From a virus, in IMG/VR virus record IMGVR_UViG_3300017752_000054, positions 1-37,441 of that record: a stretch of DNA of 37,441 nucleotides. One strand, written 5' to 3'. This document shows positions 20,065-29,880 of the stretch, one piece after another. Position 1 is the stretch's first letter. Each line of letters opens with the position of its first letter. A program made the translations under genes and the position numbers. The notes under the pieces were generated by a model. The model was not told the origin of the DNA. It ran no database searches and saw only the letters and a program-made list of their open reading frames with translations.

Positions 20065-21093
20065 ATGGGATTCGATCCATTAACAATGGCACTTACGGCG
20101 GGCGGCTCATATCTAGGCTGGAAAGGTGAGAAAGACGCCCGTAAAGAACAGCGCCGTCAGTCTGATTTACAAGCTGCTGGATACAACTTTTCGGCTCCGT
20201 ACATCGAGCGCAGTTACGACCGTGCCGAAGCTGCTCTTAACGACTCGCTAGAGCAAGGTACGTACACGGGCCAAACGTATGCAGACATGAATCCGTTCAT
20301 GGACGAGGGACTTCGCTTCGGTGGTCAAGCGGGCGCACAAATCGGAATGAGCGGTGCGGAAATGGCCGATACTGCCCGCGGCTTTGCAGGTAATTACAAT
20401 GATCTGTATTCGCGGGCTAACCAAGACCGCATTGGCAGCGCAATGGATTATGCGACGGCAAATAGCTCGCCACTCATCCAAGCCGCGATGCGTAATGACT
20501 TTCGTAATTTAAGCGAAAACACGATTCCTGGAATAAATGTAAGCGCCTCTGGCGGGGCGAATATGAATTCTAGCCGCGCTGGGGTAGCTGAAGCCGTAGC
20601 AAATCGGGCATTTGATGACCGAATGGCAGACACGAGCGCTACCATAAATGACTCACTCATGTCGCGCTATTTGTCGGATGATCAACAGCAATTTGTGAAT
20701 GCAATGAATGCAAATAGAGCGCTAAGTGGCGTGTACAACACGGGGCTACAAAATATGTCGCAGGGCGCAAACATGATGACCGCCGCTGGTCGCGGTTACA
20801 TGGATTACGACCAAGGCGCGCTCACTGATGCTTATAACCGATTCAACGAAGCTCGTGATTTCCCACTTCAGCAGAACATTCAGTATCAACAAGGTATTCT
20901 TAACAACGCCGTCTATCGATCACCTCAGAACCCTGTTGCAGTGACTGCTAGCCCTCTGTCGGGTGCAATTGGCGGCGCGATGCAGGGTTTTGGCTATTCT
21001 AAAATGTTCGCCCCCGCGCCAAAGGAGGCGCCCGCTTCTGCCCCTAATTCTGTAGGACCGATGCGCAGTGGGTATATATTTCCGCAATCATAA
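20065..21093 (+). CDS. Internal virion protein (T7 gp14-like position)
   Basis: The 342-residue product is Ala/Asn/Met-rich and mostly helical. It starts MGFDPLTMALTAGGSYLGWK (a possible short hydrophobic insertion segment), followed by a basic stretch KDARKEQRRQ. Later blocks SGGANMNSSRAGVAEAVANR and DFPLQQNIQYQQGILNNAVY are of a type found in internal or DNA-ejection proteins of marine podoviruses. The order gene-13-like, this gene, a 403-residue protein, then a giant protein parallels T7 13-14-15-16. Direct similarity to T7 gp14 is not evident. AAGAGGT precedes the start. Confidence 0.75.
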   Translation: MGFDPLTMALTAGGSYLGWKGEKDARKEQRRQSDLQAAGYNFSAPYIERSYDRAEAALNDSLEQGTYTGQTYADMNPFMDEGLRFGGQAGAQIGMSGAEMADTARGFAGNYNDLYSRANQDRIGSAMDYATANSSPLIQAAMRNDFRNLSENTIPGINVSASGGANMNSSRAGVAEAVANRAFDDRMADTSATINDSLMSRYLSDDQQQFVNAMNANRALSGVYNTGLQNMSQGANMMTAAGRGYMDYDQGALTDAYNRFNEARDFPLQQNIQYQQGILNNAVYRSPQNPVAVTASPLSGAIGGAMQGFGYSKMFAPAPKEAPASAPNSVGPMRSGYIFPQS

Positions 21094-21125
21094 ACAAAAC
21101 ATCTTTAAAGATGGAGTTTTTTAAA

Positions 21126-22334
21126 ATGATGAACAATTTACCGCCTTATGTTCCGAATATTGGTGTACCCGATCAGCGTTTTTTTGATGCCGATACAAAG
21201 GAAATCGTGTCGATAATGGGTGGCGCGCCACCGCTTTACACTGGTAACCCGCAAAGTGTGTTTAACAATCCCGTGCTGCCTGCATTAGCGAGTAACAATG
21301 CTCCACCGCCTGCTGCATTAGCGAGTAACAATGCTCCACCGCCTGCTGCTTTGTCGAGTAATCTTGTAAATACCAATGTTTCTCCAATGCCAGCCGCGCC
21401 AAGTTTACCCAATTCGCGAAGACCGATGCCGCCGATGCCGTCAGCATATACCGTGACTGTTGATAATGAGAAAGACTATCAGCGGCTCATAGACCAATTA
21501 AATGCCCCCAGTGTTTCGACACCTGCGCCTGTCACGAGCCAACGTCGCAACAATACTCGCGTACAGATACCGCCGAATCAGCAGATACCGCCGAATCAGC
21601 AAATTGGCAAAAGAGAGCGTTTTCTGCGAATGGGAACCGCAATGCTCGCCAGTGGAGGCTACCAGGGCGGTGGTTTGACCGAAGGTTTGGCGGCGGCGGG
21701 TGGTGCTTATGCGGATGTCAACCAAGCCAATCGCACAGCCGCGCTTGCCGAATACGAGAGAGCTCAAGAAGCTGAAAAAATAGCGATGGAAGAGCAACGA
21801 ACTCGACTCGAAAAAAAGCGAAAACGCGAACAAGAAGCTCGGTCAGTTGGATATGAGTCTGCTAAATTAGAAAATCTTTATAGCACACTCAAAAAAGCAG
21901 GCGATAAGGTCACTGGACCGCTACAAGGCACTTTCGGTGATTATTTAGATCGAATGTCGTCAACATATGGAGATGCAGCTATCGCTGATCTTAGAAATCA
22001 GTTGAAAGAATACAAAGTTGACGAGACGCTAAAACGTATTGCACTCACCAAGGGAGCAGTCAGCGATAGAGAGATGGCTATATTTGAAAGTCCATTTCCA
22101 AAAATGACGGACCGTGAAGAAGTTTGGCTGCTAAATATTGATCGAAAACGTAAAATCGCCCAAAAAATCTACGAGAGAATGCTTAATGATATGCAAGTCG
22201 AGCCGGATTATGAGCCTGATTATTTACCGAGTAATTCAATGGTACAAACCCAAGGAACTCAGCAGCAGCCCACTCAACCGAATTTACTGCCTCTATCATC
22301 CGAAGACGAGGCTCTTTTTGAAAACATTCCATAA
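21126..22334 (+). CDS. Internal virion / ejection protein (T7 gp15-like position)
   Basis: The start at 21126 is preferred because GGAG lies upstream; an ATG at 21111 is possible. The product (~402 residues) has a Pro/Asn/Ala-rich first third with two copies of an 11-residue unit (ASNNAPPPAAL) and of IPPNQQ. A glycine-rich patch (GGYQGGGLTEGLAAAGGAYA) is followed by a long charged coiled coil (AEYERAQEAEKIAMEEQRTR). A helical block with ALTKGAVSDREMAIFESPFP and DRKRKIAQKIYERM comes next. The C-terminal block recalls ejection proteins of other podoviruses. The family is not certain; the role is inferred mainly from neighbours. Confidence 0.7.
   Translation: MMNNLPPYVPNIGVPDQRFFDADTKEIVSIMGGAPPLYTGNPQSVFNNPVLPALASNNAPPPAALASNNAPPPAALSSNLVNTNVSPMPAAPSLPNSRRPMPPMPSAYTVTVDNEKDYQRLIDQLNAPSVSTPAPVTSQRRNNTRVQIPPNQQIPPNQQIGKRERFLRMGTAMLASGGYQGGGLTEGLAAAGGAYADVNQANRTAALAEYERAQEAEKIAMEEQRTRLEKKRKREQEARSVGYESAKLENLYSTLKKAGDKVTGPLQGTFGDYLDRMSSTYGDAAIADLRNQLKEYKVDETLKRIALTKGAVSDREMAIFESPFPKMTDREEVWLLNIDRKRKIAQKIYERMLNDMQVEPDYEPDYLPSNSMVQTQGTQQQPTQPNLLPLSSEDEALFENIP
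21282..21347 (+). repeat. 33-bp in-frame tandem repeat
   Basis: Two exact 33-base units (21282-21314, 21315-21347) encode the proline-rich linker; a partial third follows. A second, 18-bp tandem repeat is at about 21564-21599 in the same gene. Confidence 0.9.
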
Positions 22335-22346
22335 AAAGGAGCAACC

Positions 22347-25300
22347 ATGACGACACAGACACGCCTCCCGGAAGATTTCAAAGCGGCTTATGAGTACCAC
22401 AAATCTCAGGGTGATTTCATTAAAGCAAAGCGCGTAGCGGATTTATATCGTCAACAATTGGCAGGACAGCCGCAGCCTACACAGCAGCAAACAATTGCGC
22501 CCCTAGCAGGACAGCCGCAGCCTACACAGCAGCAAACAATTGCGCCCCCTGTTGCAGTCGCTGACCGTGACAATGCGTTGCAGTTTAGCGTTGATCAGCT
22601 CCAAAAAACTGGAGGAAATTTAATCGAGTTTGCTGGTCGTGCGACAGGTATGCCAAGCATTGAGCAATACGGACGCGATGTGATTGAACAGCAAGAAACT
22701 GACATTGCCGAAGGGGGTTATCAATCAAGCTATGCCGATCCCCTTAAAGATTACATTCAGCGCGGTGATTACGGAACTTTTGCAAAAGCTCTAGGGACCA
22801 AGATGGCTGAAAATGCAGCATCGGTGGGAGTTGCCCCGGCAACGGTTGCTGCGGCTACAGGTGCCGCTGTGTATGGTGCGCCTGCGGCAGTCATTGCAGG
22901 ATTGTCGACGCTCGGCACAGCCGCAACTGTTGGCTTAGGCATTGGTGAGGCAGTAGGCGAGCAAAAAGATAAATTGGGCGATTTCAATACCGCTACGGCA
23001 GGTGCAACAGGCTTGCTAATTGGTCTACTCGACCGCGTGGGCGCAAAAGGTATTTTAAAAGCTGATACGCTTGCAAATATGTCACTCAAAGACATTGCAA
23101 AGGTGCTTAAAGATAAAGGGCCAGCAGGCAGTGCCAAAAAATTCTTACGTGCTTTTCGAGACGAGTTTTTGACTGAGGGTGCGCAAGAATCTACGCTTAT
23201 TGGAGCTACCGCGCTTCAAGGCGGGCAATACACTGGCGACGAAGTTTTAGGGCGTGTGTCGGATGCTTCACTTATTGGCGGCGCTACTGGTGGAAGCATT
23301 CGCGGCGCAGTGGATGCAACAAATGCCGCAAAATCTGGACTTAGCGGTGTTTTACAAAAAGCGCAAAAATTACAATTCAATAAACCTCAAAAAGTTGAAG
23401 ATTTAGGCGAAATTACAGAAGGAAATTTCATTGAGGCACCTGCTGTTGGCAGAGGGCGCGATCAAAAAATTGCAACTGAAGATAAATTTTCTGATATCGA
23501 ACGCGAAAAAGTTGCAACGGCTCGCGGTGCAAAGGGCGCAATGGCTCGACGATTAATTGATAAAGTTGTTCTCGACGAGTACGACTTAACGGACGTCGCT
23601 ACTGCTTCTACTTCTGGTGCTCGCTCAGCGATTGACTCGATTCACAAAGATTTAGTTTCAGCGCTGAAATTAAGTGCTGGAAATATTAAAAAAACTTACA
23701 AGGAAACATTAGCAAAAGATGAATTATCAGTTCTCGAAAAAGTGACATCTAAGGCACAAAACAAAACGAAAAATGTTGTTGACAATAGCGACATCAGTGA
23801 AGTGCTTGATATTTTGGGGAATACGCCAGAAGCTGTGGATTTTATTAATCTTGCGTTACAACTTAATGAAGTAACTATTTTACACAACGCTGGATATATT
23901 GGCGGCGTCAGTAAATTAACTGATCAATTTTTGCCTTTTACGGATGTCACTGGAATAAACTACAACCCGCAAAGACAAACTCCTACTGTAACTAACACCG
24001 CAGCTCAATTTGTTACGTCGCCAATTGGAATCACGGGACGCGCAATTGATAAAATTACTGGTAGACGCTTTCCGCTTCAGAGATACATGGAGCAAAACAA
24101 AAATGCACCAGGATTACCCTTGCCAGAACGAGGCGGTAAAGTTGCTCTGGCAATAGCAGCGCAAGAACGCGAAAACCAACAAACAGATAGATTCAATCGT
24201 GCGACTGACAGTTTGCTCGCAGAGCAGCTTAGTTCAGATGATGCGATAATGGGATCGCCGCGTGATATTTTTGGGCGAGGCACGGGGCTGAAATTGCCCG
24301 ACATAATTTCAACACTCGAAAATTTAAGTGCTGAAGCCCAAGATGCTGATGTCAAAGCACTGTATGACGCAAATGTTGTCGCGTTGCGGACTGGAACAGA
24401 ATCTGCACCAAATATGAGTGCTGTTATTGCGCAGGTGCGCCGTCGTATCGCGCAAGATCCTGCATTACAAGCTCTTCAAATTGCGCCAGCCGAAGCAACG
24501 GGTGCTCGTGCCAATCTACAACAAAACCAAACCGCCGGCCAAGCACTAACAAGCCAAGCAAATATAAATTATGAGCGCGGTGTTCAAGCTAACCGTGATC
24601 GCGCCAAATCGCTCCAAGAGCAATTGATGGCAGATAAAGCGATTTCTGCTAGCGACAAAGCGCTAATTGGTGCGAAGTTGGATGAGCTGCAATATGGTAA
24701 TTTAGGTGTACGCCCATTAGAAAGTTTAAATTCGATGTTGCGGAGTTTGAAAGAGAGCAACGTGTCGATTGAAGCCGTCGATAATTATTTTATGCCGGCG
24801 GCAATGGCTATTGGAAAACAGCAAAAGAATGCACCAAAGCCTGCGGATGATTCAGAGCTAGCACTTTCTTATACGCCGCCAAAACGCTCTAAAAGTGGAA
24901 AATACATTGGGGCTCCAACTGGAATGGACACATCTTCCAAGCTCCAACGCTTGCGGAAGAGTATGCAGTCGTTAGCAGAGCAAGGGGAATACGGTAGATT
25001 TTGGTATGAGTATAGCGGTAAAGCCATCCTAGAAATAACCGATGGTAATATTGATGATGCGCGAAAACTTATATCTGCAATCGCAATAACATCGCCACAA
25101 ACTGGCGTTGATACTAATTTTGAATTTGCTTTGCAAGCCTATTACCAGTGGAAGAACGGACAGCCTATCCGCACTGGTATTTTCCCAACGTCAATGTCTG
25201 AAAAGTTAGAGGATGTATTTGCGGGTAAGACATTTACGGGTCGTAAAATTGGTAACTTTGAAAATAATTTACTGCGCACAATTGATCCTGAATTAACCCA

Positions 25301-27599
25301 GGGTGTGACGACAGATATTTGGATTATGCGAGCGTTTGGGTATAACCAAGACGCACCCACGGATTTAAACTACGATTTTGTTGAAAATGAGATTCAAAAA
25401 ATTGCTAGGGATCTCGGTTGGGAGCCGCAACAAGTGCAGGCCGCGATCTGGGTAGAGATCAAATCACGGCAAGAAAATCCTAGTGTAAAAGCAGCAACTG
25501 ATAAATTGTCGGAACAAAAAGGCTACATTAAATTTGTACCGAACAAAAAAGGCAAGTTGGTTCGAGAGTTCCAAGATTTAAGTAACGCAACTAACCCAAA
25601 AGAAAAACGTAAAGGCATCTTAAAAAGCGAACAGGCGCATAACCGTATCTGGCTTGAAAAGGCGCTCCGTTATGATCCTGATGAAACTGATCGAAACCGC
25701 GCAAAGTTCGATTACAGTGACGCCGCAGCACAGAAAATTTTACAAGTGAGTGTCGAGACAATCCCAAGCACTAAAAGTAGTCATTTTCCAGAAATATTCT
25801 CCGCAAGTGAAGGTGAGATCATTGAGTATCACCATGCGATGAACAAAGCACTTCTAGATGATCGCGGAATGGATATTGTGGCGCAAAGGCTAGGGATTTT
25901 AAATTATGGGTTTAGCAGTGGTGTTGGAGCGTGGGAGGGGCGTACAGATCCAGTTTCTCAATCTCTTATAGTGGCACCGAAGCAGTACAAAGAAGACGGC
26001 ACAATCAGTGATGATGCTAAAATATTAATAGAAGCCTATGCCGCTATTAAAGGCATTCTATTTAAGCAAGATGGTATCGGGTATCACAAGCCATTTTTTA
26101 AAGGGATGAAAGTGGCAGACATGAATGGTTCTGACATTAACATTGGCAGACCACTTTCAGTTAGTGAAACTTTAGCACTCCATGAATTAATTACAGCTCA
26201 AATTCCAGCGGAAGTTAATAGTAACAACATATCGCTCGTGAGTTCTCCAGAAGGTGTTAGGGTTTTAAACTTTACGAAATATGATGAAAATGTTTTACCT
26301 AATTATACTCGAAAAAAAGCCGATCCCAGCTTTCAAAAAATTGTACTTAATGCATTAAGTGATATAACATTTGATAATGGCGAGACATGCACGCATTCTC
26401 GATTCACAAGTGATGGTAATTTACTTCAAAACAAATGGAATGGAGGGCAAACAAATGGCGAAGGTTATTACCAGGACCGCTTCAAAGGACGACCCGATTT
26501 ACAACGAACCATTGAGGATGTTCTCCGCGAACTCTTTCCGCGAGTACGCACAGTCGAAGAAGACTTCTCAAGACGCTACGGGTGGACTGCTAACAAAGGA
26601 CTTAACGCAAAGTTCGACCCTGATCGGCAAGCAGAAGAGCTAGCAGAAAGCCTTCAATCTCCAGTTGTAAGTCAACCGCAGGGTGTCCCTGCACTCGCGC
26701 CGTTTACACCCCGCGCACCGCCAAGCATTCCAAGCATTCCAAAGCCCACCGTCGGTGAAGTGAAAGAGCAACTTCCAGAAGCCGACGCTAAGTTCTCCAT
26801 TGGAAAAAAAGGCAGTAAATATGAGAACGGACTGCCAACTTTTGACGACGCAAAAAGATTCATTGCTGAGCTTGGTTATAGTTTAAATCTTTATCAAAAC
26901 TTTGATGCTTTTAACCGCGATATGAAAGCTATGTCTGGCGAAGAACGCGACCGAATGACAACAAAAGGGTCTTTCGCAAGGCGCACTGGTACGATTTTAA
27001 TCAATCCAATGCAAGGTAATTTAGAGCGCTTTTTGACGGTCTTGCATGAAACCGGACATGGTCTTGGCAAAACAAACACAAACAGCAATTTATTTATGCC
27101 GATGCTCGAAGAAGGATCTTTCGAATCTCTCGTAGAAAATAACTCCAAAATTCAAAACGAGATGGCCGCTATTCAGCGCGATGAGTATCGGAGAGAATTG
27201 TCGGATGGCCGAACCGTACGCCAAGACGTACGCTCTGGCATAGACATGGCTGTGTCTGGCAGTATGACTATTGAAGAAGCCATGCAATTAAGCGATTACC
27301 AAGAATATGCCGCAACGAACACTGAGCGCGTTGCAGATGCATTCGCGTTTTACCTTTTTGATCCAAAGAGAATGAAATCAAACTATCCCGCGACGGCTAA
27401 AGAAATTCAAAACTATTTTAAAAGGCTTCAAAAGCGCGATCCATCAATGCCAGTCACTTTTCAAGCGAATCCGTTGACGGTTATTTTGGCGGCAGTCATG
27501 GCAGGTGTCGCACAAATGGCTGCACAAGATGACGAAGAAAAAGAGAATCGTCCACAGCCTGGCGCACTCACCCCTTCTGTCGGCGCACTGTCAGCGTAA
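22347..27599 (+). CDS. Giant internal virion protein with C-terminal zinc-protease domain (T7 gp16-like position)
   Basis: The 1750-residue product takes up 14 percent of the genome. A short N-terminal helical domain is followed by two 15-residue repeats. Next is a hydrophobic Ala/Gly-rich region at about 166-204 (AVYGAPAAVIAGLSTLGTAA) suited to membrane insertion. A middle domain at about 850-1050 (ISAIAITSPQTGVDTNFEF; TGRKIGNFENNLL; TTDIWIMRAFGY) resembles HhH glycosylase-like phage domains, tentatively. The C-terminal domain has VLHETGHGLG, an HExxH zinc motif with His1567, Glu1568, His1571, and ERVADAFAFYLFDP about 90 residues later, where Glu1660 or Asp1664 may be the third ligand. No lytic transglycosylase motif like T7 gp16 was found. 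It probably is ejected into the host with the DNA. AAAGGAG precedes the ATG. Confidence 0.82.
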   Translation: MTTQTRLPEDFKAAYEYHKSQGDFIKAKRVADLYRQQLAGQPQPTQQQTIAPLAGQPQPTQQQTIAPPVAVADRDNALQFSVDQLQKTGGNLIEFAGRATGMPSIEQYGRDVIEQQETDIAEGGYQSSYADPLKDYIQRGDYGTFAKALGTKMAENAASVGVAPATVAAATGAAVYGAPAAVIAGLSTLGTAATVGLGIGEAVGEQKDKLGDFNTATAGATGLLIGLLDRVGAKGILKADTLANMSLKDIAKVLKDKGPAGSAKKFLRAFRDEFLTEGAQESTLIGATALQGGQYTGDEVLGRVSDASLIGGATGGSIRGAVDATNAAKSGLSGVLQKAQKLQFNKPQKVEDLGEITEGNFIEAPAVGRGRDQKIATEDKFSDIEREKVATARGAKGAMARRLIDKVVLDEYDLTDVATASTSGARSAIDSIHKDLVSALKLSAGNIKKTYKETLAKDELSVLEKVTSKAQNKTKNVVDNSDISEVLDILGNTPEAVDFINLALQLNEVTILHNAGYIGGVSKLTDQFLPFTDVTGINYNPQRQTPTVTNTAAQFVTSPIGITGRAIDKITGRRFPLQRYMEQNKNAPGLPLPERGGKVALAIAAQERENQQTDRFNRATDSLLAEQLSSDDAIMGSPRDIFGRGTGLKLPDIISTLENLSAEAQDADVKALYDANVVALRTGTESAPNMSAVIAQVRRRIAQDPALQALQIAPAEATGARANLQQNQTAGQALTSQANINYERGVQANRDRAKSLQEQLMADKAISASDKALIGAKLDELQYGNLGVRPLESLNSMLRSLKESNVSIEAVDNYFMPAAMAIGKQQKNAPKPADDSELALSYTPPKRSKSGKYIGAPTGMDTSSKLQRLRKSMQSLAEQGEYGRFWYEYSGKAILEITDGNIDDARKLISAIAITSPQTGVDTNFEFALQAYYQWKNGQPIRTGIFPTSMSEKLEDVFAGKTFTGRKIGNFENNLLRTIDPELTQGVTTDIWIMRAFGYNQDAPTDLNYDFVENEIQKIARDLGWEPQQVQAAIWVEIKSRQENPSVKAATDKLSEQKGYIKFVPNKKGKLVREFQDLSNATNPKEKRKGILKSEQAHNRIWLEKALRYDPDETDRNRAKFDYSDAAAQKILQVSVETIPSTKSSHFPEIFSASEGEIIEYHHAMNKALLDDRGMDIVAQRLGILNYGFSSGVGAWEGRTDPVSQSLIVAPKQYKEDGTISDDAKILIEAYAAIKGILFKQDGIGYHKPFFKGMKVADMNGSDINIGRPLSVSETLALHELITAQIPAEVNSNNISLVSSPEGVRVLNFTKYDENVLPNYTRKKADPSFQKIVLNALSDITFDNGETCTHSRFTSDGNLLQNKWNGGQTNGEGYYQDRFKGRPDLQRTIEDVLRELFPRVRTVEEDFSRRYGWTANKGLNAKFDPDRQAEELAESLQSPVVSQPQGVPALAPFTPRAPPSIPSIPKPTVGEVKEQLPEADAKFSIGKKGSKYENGLPTFDDAKRFIAELGYSLNLYQNFDAFNRDMKAMSGEERDRMTTKGSFARRTGTILINPMQGNLERFLTVLHETGHGLGKTNTNSNLFMPMLEEGSFESLVENNSKIQNEMAAIQRDEYRRELSDGRTVRQDVRSGIDMAVSGSMTIEEAMQLSDYQEYAATNTERVADAFAFYLFDPKRMKSNYPATAKEIQNYFKRLQKRDPSMPVTFQANPLTVILAAVMAGVAQMAAQDDEEKENRPQPGALTPSVGALSA
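22461..22550 (+). repeat. 45-bp in-frame tandem repeat
   Basis: Two near-exact 45-base units starting at 22461 and 22506 encode a Gln/Pro-rich linker (AGQPQPTQQQTIAP) near the N-terminus of the giant virion protein. Confidence 0.88.
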
Positions 27600-27613
27600 C
27601 AAGGAGATTTAAT

Positions 27614-27880
27614 TTGAACTATACCGCAGCAGATTTTGTGCAAATCCTCTTGCGTATCGAAAACGTGATGGACAGTACATTATTAAATACAGCGCAAAAA
27701 CACATAATTTTTAATGAAATGCTTACAGCATTGCCGGCAACATTTTATTGCACGCAATCGCAGCAAACAAGAGAGATTGTAAGCTCAATTCTAAAGGACA
27801 AAATTAATGCAAGAAACAAACGAGCAACCCGTGCCGCCGCAAAAAAAGCAACGCAAAAGGTCGCCTCCGATACCGATTAA
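27614..27880 (+). CDS. Small protein before terminase, unknown
   Basis: The start is a TTG with AAGGAG seven bases upstream and no better ATG. The 88-residue product is helical (FVQILLRIENVMDSTLL) with a basic Ala/Lys-rich tail (RATRAAAKKATQKV). It overlaps the next gene by 74 bases in another frame. No family is recognised. It might be a DNA-packaging accessory. Confidence 0.6.
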   Translation: MNYTAADFVQILLRIENVMDSTLLNTAQKHIIFNEMLTALPATFYCTQSQQTREIVSSILKDKINARNKRATRAAAKKATQKVASDTD

Positions 27881-28334
27881 AGACATCACAAAAAGCCGCG
27901 CTGGTCCCGATCATTATTTTTCTAATTTGATGAAAACTCCTGAAGGCCGAGCACTACGCAAAGAGTGGTCCAATAAGCCCAAAAAAAATGCGGGTCGCCC
28001 ACTCGGTGTGCCAGATGGACACCGCGCAAACACAATTAAGCCAAAGCGTACTGCTGCCAAAAGGTACGCCACTCGAATGGTGAATCTCATGATAAAACAA
28101 GGTTATGACTTAGACGATGAATACCAACGCGAAGCACTGCGCACCGCTGTCGAAGTAATGCGCATCGACGGAGCTTCACGAGAAAAACTACAAGCTGCCA
28201 GGCTAGTTTTAGATTTCACAAAAAGCAAACCTGCCGCGAAATCCGATGTGACGATAAACGCTGCCGAAGATTTTTTAGCAGCGGTTCTTGCCGAGGAAAA
28301 AACAAATGGAGCCAGCGCTAAGAAAGATTCGTAA
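27807..28334 (+). CDS. Terminase small subunit (putative)
   Basis: The 175-residue product lies directly before the large terminase and overlaps it by 29 bases. It is basic, with a disordered Lys/Pro N-terminus. The block KKNAGRPLGVPDGHRANTIK resembles the N-terminal DNA-binding patch of many small terminases. The helical middle (ALRTAVEVMRIDGASREKLQ) and LVLDFTKSKPA could form the oligomeric core. AAAGGA precedes the ATG. Sequence similarity is weak, so the assignment leans on position. Confidence 0.68.
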   Translation: MQETNEQPVPPQKKQRKRSPPIPIKDITKSRAGPDHYFSNLMKTPEGRALRKEWSNKPKKNAGRPLGVPDGHRANTIKPKRTAAKRYATRMVNLMIKQGYDLDDEYQREALRTAVEVMRIDGASREKLQAARLVLDFTKSKPAAKSDVTINAAEDFLAAVLAEEKTNGASAKKDS

Positions 28335-29877
28335 GCGCCTGAGAAATGAGTTTGCGTTGTACGCAAAAAGCGCGCTGAAAATAAGAACTAAAATAGGCGA
28401 CATCTCACCGCTCAATCTCAATACAGCACAAAAGATTCTGGATAAAGCTGTTACTGATCAACTAGAAAGCGAAGGTAAAATCCGCATAATCATTTTAAAG
28501 GCGCGTCAGCAGGGCTTATCGACGCACGTTGGCGGCTATCTGTATTTTTCTGTAAGTCAGCGTAGTGCTCAAAAAGCGATGGTTGTGACTCATCATGCAG
28601 ATTCTACTCGCGCCCTTTTTGACATGACAAAACGCTTCCACGATAACTGCCCGGCGATTCTCAAGCCTCACACGAAGTACAGCTCGCGCCGCGAAATGAA
28701 CTTCGATGTTTTGGATTCTTCTTTTGTTGTATCGACCGCCGGAGGTGAGTCAATCGGACGTGGTGAGACACTTACATATTGTCACGCCTCCGAGCTTGCC
28801 TTTTGGGCAAAGTCATCAGCACGCGACAATTGGAATGGACTTACCCAAGCCGTGCCAAATCAAAAAGGAACTGCTATTTTTGTCGAAAGTACGGCTAACG
28901 GTGTGTCTGGCGTTTTCTACGATCTGTGGAAAGGTGCCGTCGCTGGCACAAATGGTTATGTTCCAGTTTTCATTCCGTGGTTTATCGATGAAAGTTATCG
29001 TGAGCTAGTACCAGTAAATTTTGAGCGTACCCCAGAAGAAGAAACCCTGGTTGAAGAATATGAGCTCGACAATGAACAGCTTATGTTTCGGCGCAAAAAA
29101 ATCGCACAGAACGGCATAGATTTGTTTCGCCAGGAGTACCCCGCAGAAGCGGATGAAGCCTTTTTAACAACTGGTCGCCCGGTGTTCAACCCGGATGAGC
29201 TGCAACGAATGCTCAAAACAGCACCCGATGTACAAGAGCGATTGGCGCTCGAAGGCAACGAATGGAACTATCATTCGAAGGGTGAGCTGACAACATATCT
29301 GAAGCATGATCCCGGCGAGCAATACATTATAGGGGCCGACGTTGCGATGGGCGTTAGAGGCGGCGATTACTCTGTTGCGCAAATTTTAGACAGTAAAAAA
29401 CGTCAAGTAGCAACATGGCGCGCCCACGCACATCCAGACTTTTTCGCAGAGATTCTCTATGCGCTTGGCGAGTATTACAACATGGCGTACATCATCGTGG
29501 AGAACAACTCACACGGCATCTTAACGTGTACGAGACTCGGTAAAGACATGGCGTACCCGCATTTTTTTACAGATATTGCCGTGGACAAATTGACTGAAAA
29601 TCAAACGGTCAAACTCGGATTCACTACGACTGCAAAAACCAAGCCGCTAATCATTGACGAGCTTCGAGCGGCTGTCCGTGACGGAGAAATCCAAATTAAT
29701 GACAAAGTAACTTTGCGCGAAATGCTGACTTACATTGTGACGGAATCTGGTGCAATGCAGGCAGAGCCGCAGTGCTTTGACGATTGCGTAATGGCTCTCG
29801 CGTTTGCTAATCACATACATGAGGACGCTTGGGAACCAATCCATGTACACGACGACTTTTATTTAGAGGCGGTATAA
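28306..29877 (+). CDS. Terminase large subunit (ATPase and nuclease)
   Basis: The 523-residue packaging motor has a Walker A-like LKARQQGLST (64-73), Walker B region LTYCHASELAFW with Glu163, and VESTANG (coupling region, 194-200). The C-terminal RNase H-like nuclease shows IIGADVAMG with Asp345, YIIVENNSHG with Glu399 and CFDDCVMAL with Asp492/493. These are features of Terminase_6-type headful or related enzymes, not of T7 gp19. I start at ATG 28306 with GAGGA upstream; a TTG at 28288 would add six residues. The portal follows after three bases. The type of DNA ends cannot be told from the sequence alone. Confidence 0.93.
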   Translation: MEPALRKIRKRLRNEFALYAKSALKIRTKIGDISPLNLNTAQKILDKAVTDQLESEGKIRIIILKARQQGLSTHVGGYLYFSVSQRSAQKAMVVTHHADSTRALFDMTKRFHDNCPAILKPHTKYSSRREMNFDVLDSSFVVSTAGGESIGRGETLTYCHASELAFWAKSSARDNWNGLTQAVPNQKGTAIFVESTANGVSGVFYDLWKGAVAGTNGYVPVFIPWFIDESYRELVPVNFERTPEEETLVEEYELDNEQLMFRRKKIAQNGIDLFRQEYPAEADEAFLTTGRPVFNPDELQRMLKTAPDVQERLALEGNEWNYHSKGELTTYLKHDPGEQYIIGADVAMGVRGGDYSVAQILDSKKRQVATWRAHAHPDFFAEILYALGEYYNMAYIIVENNSHGILTCTRLGKDMAYPHFFTDIAVDKLTENQTVKLGFTTTAKTKPLIIDELRAAVRDGEIQINDKVTLREMLTYIVTESGAMQAEPQCFDDCVMALAFANHIHEDAWEPIHVHDDFYLEAV

Positions 29878-29880
29878 AAA

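Noticed and set aside
26455-26643. Nested + strand frame beginning MAKVITRTASKDD with GGAGGG upstream, inside the giant virion gene
   Set aside because: The host frame continues there with good helical sequence (YYQDRFKGRPDLQRTIEDVL), so the nested frame is probably chance, although the ribosome site is good.
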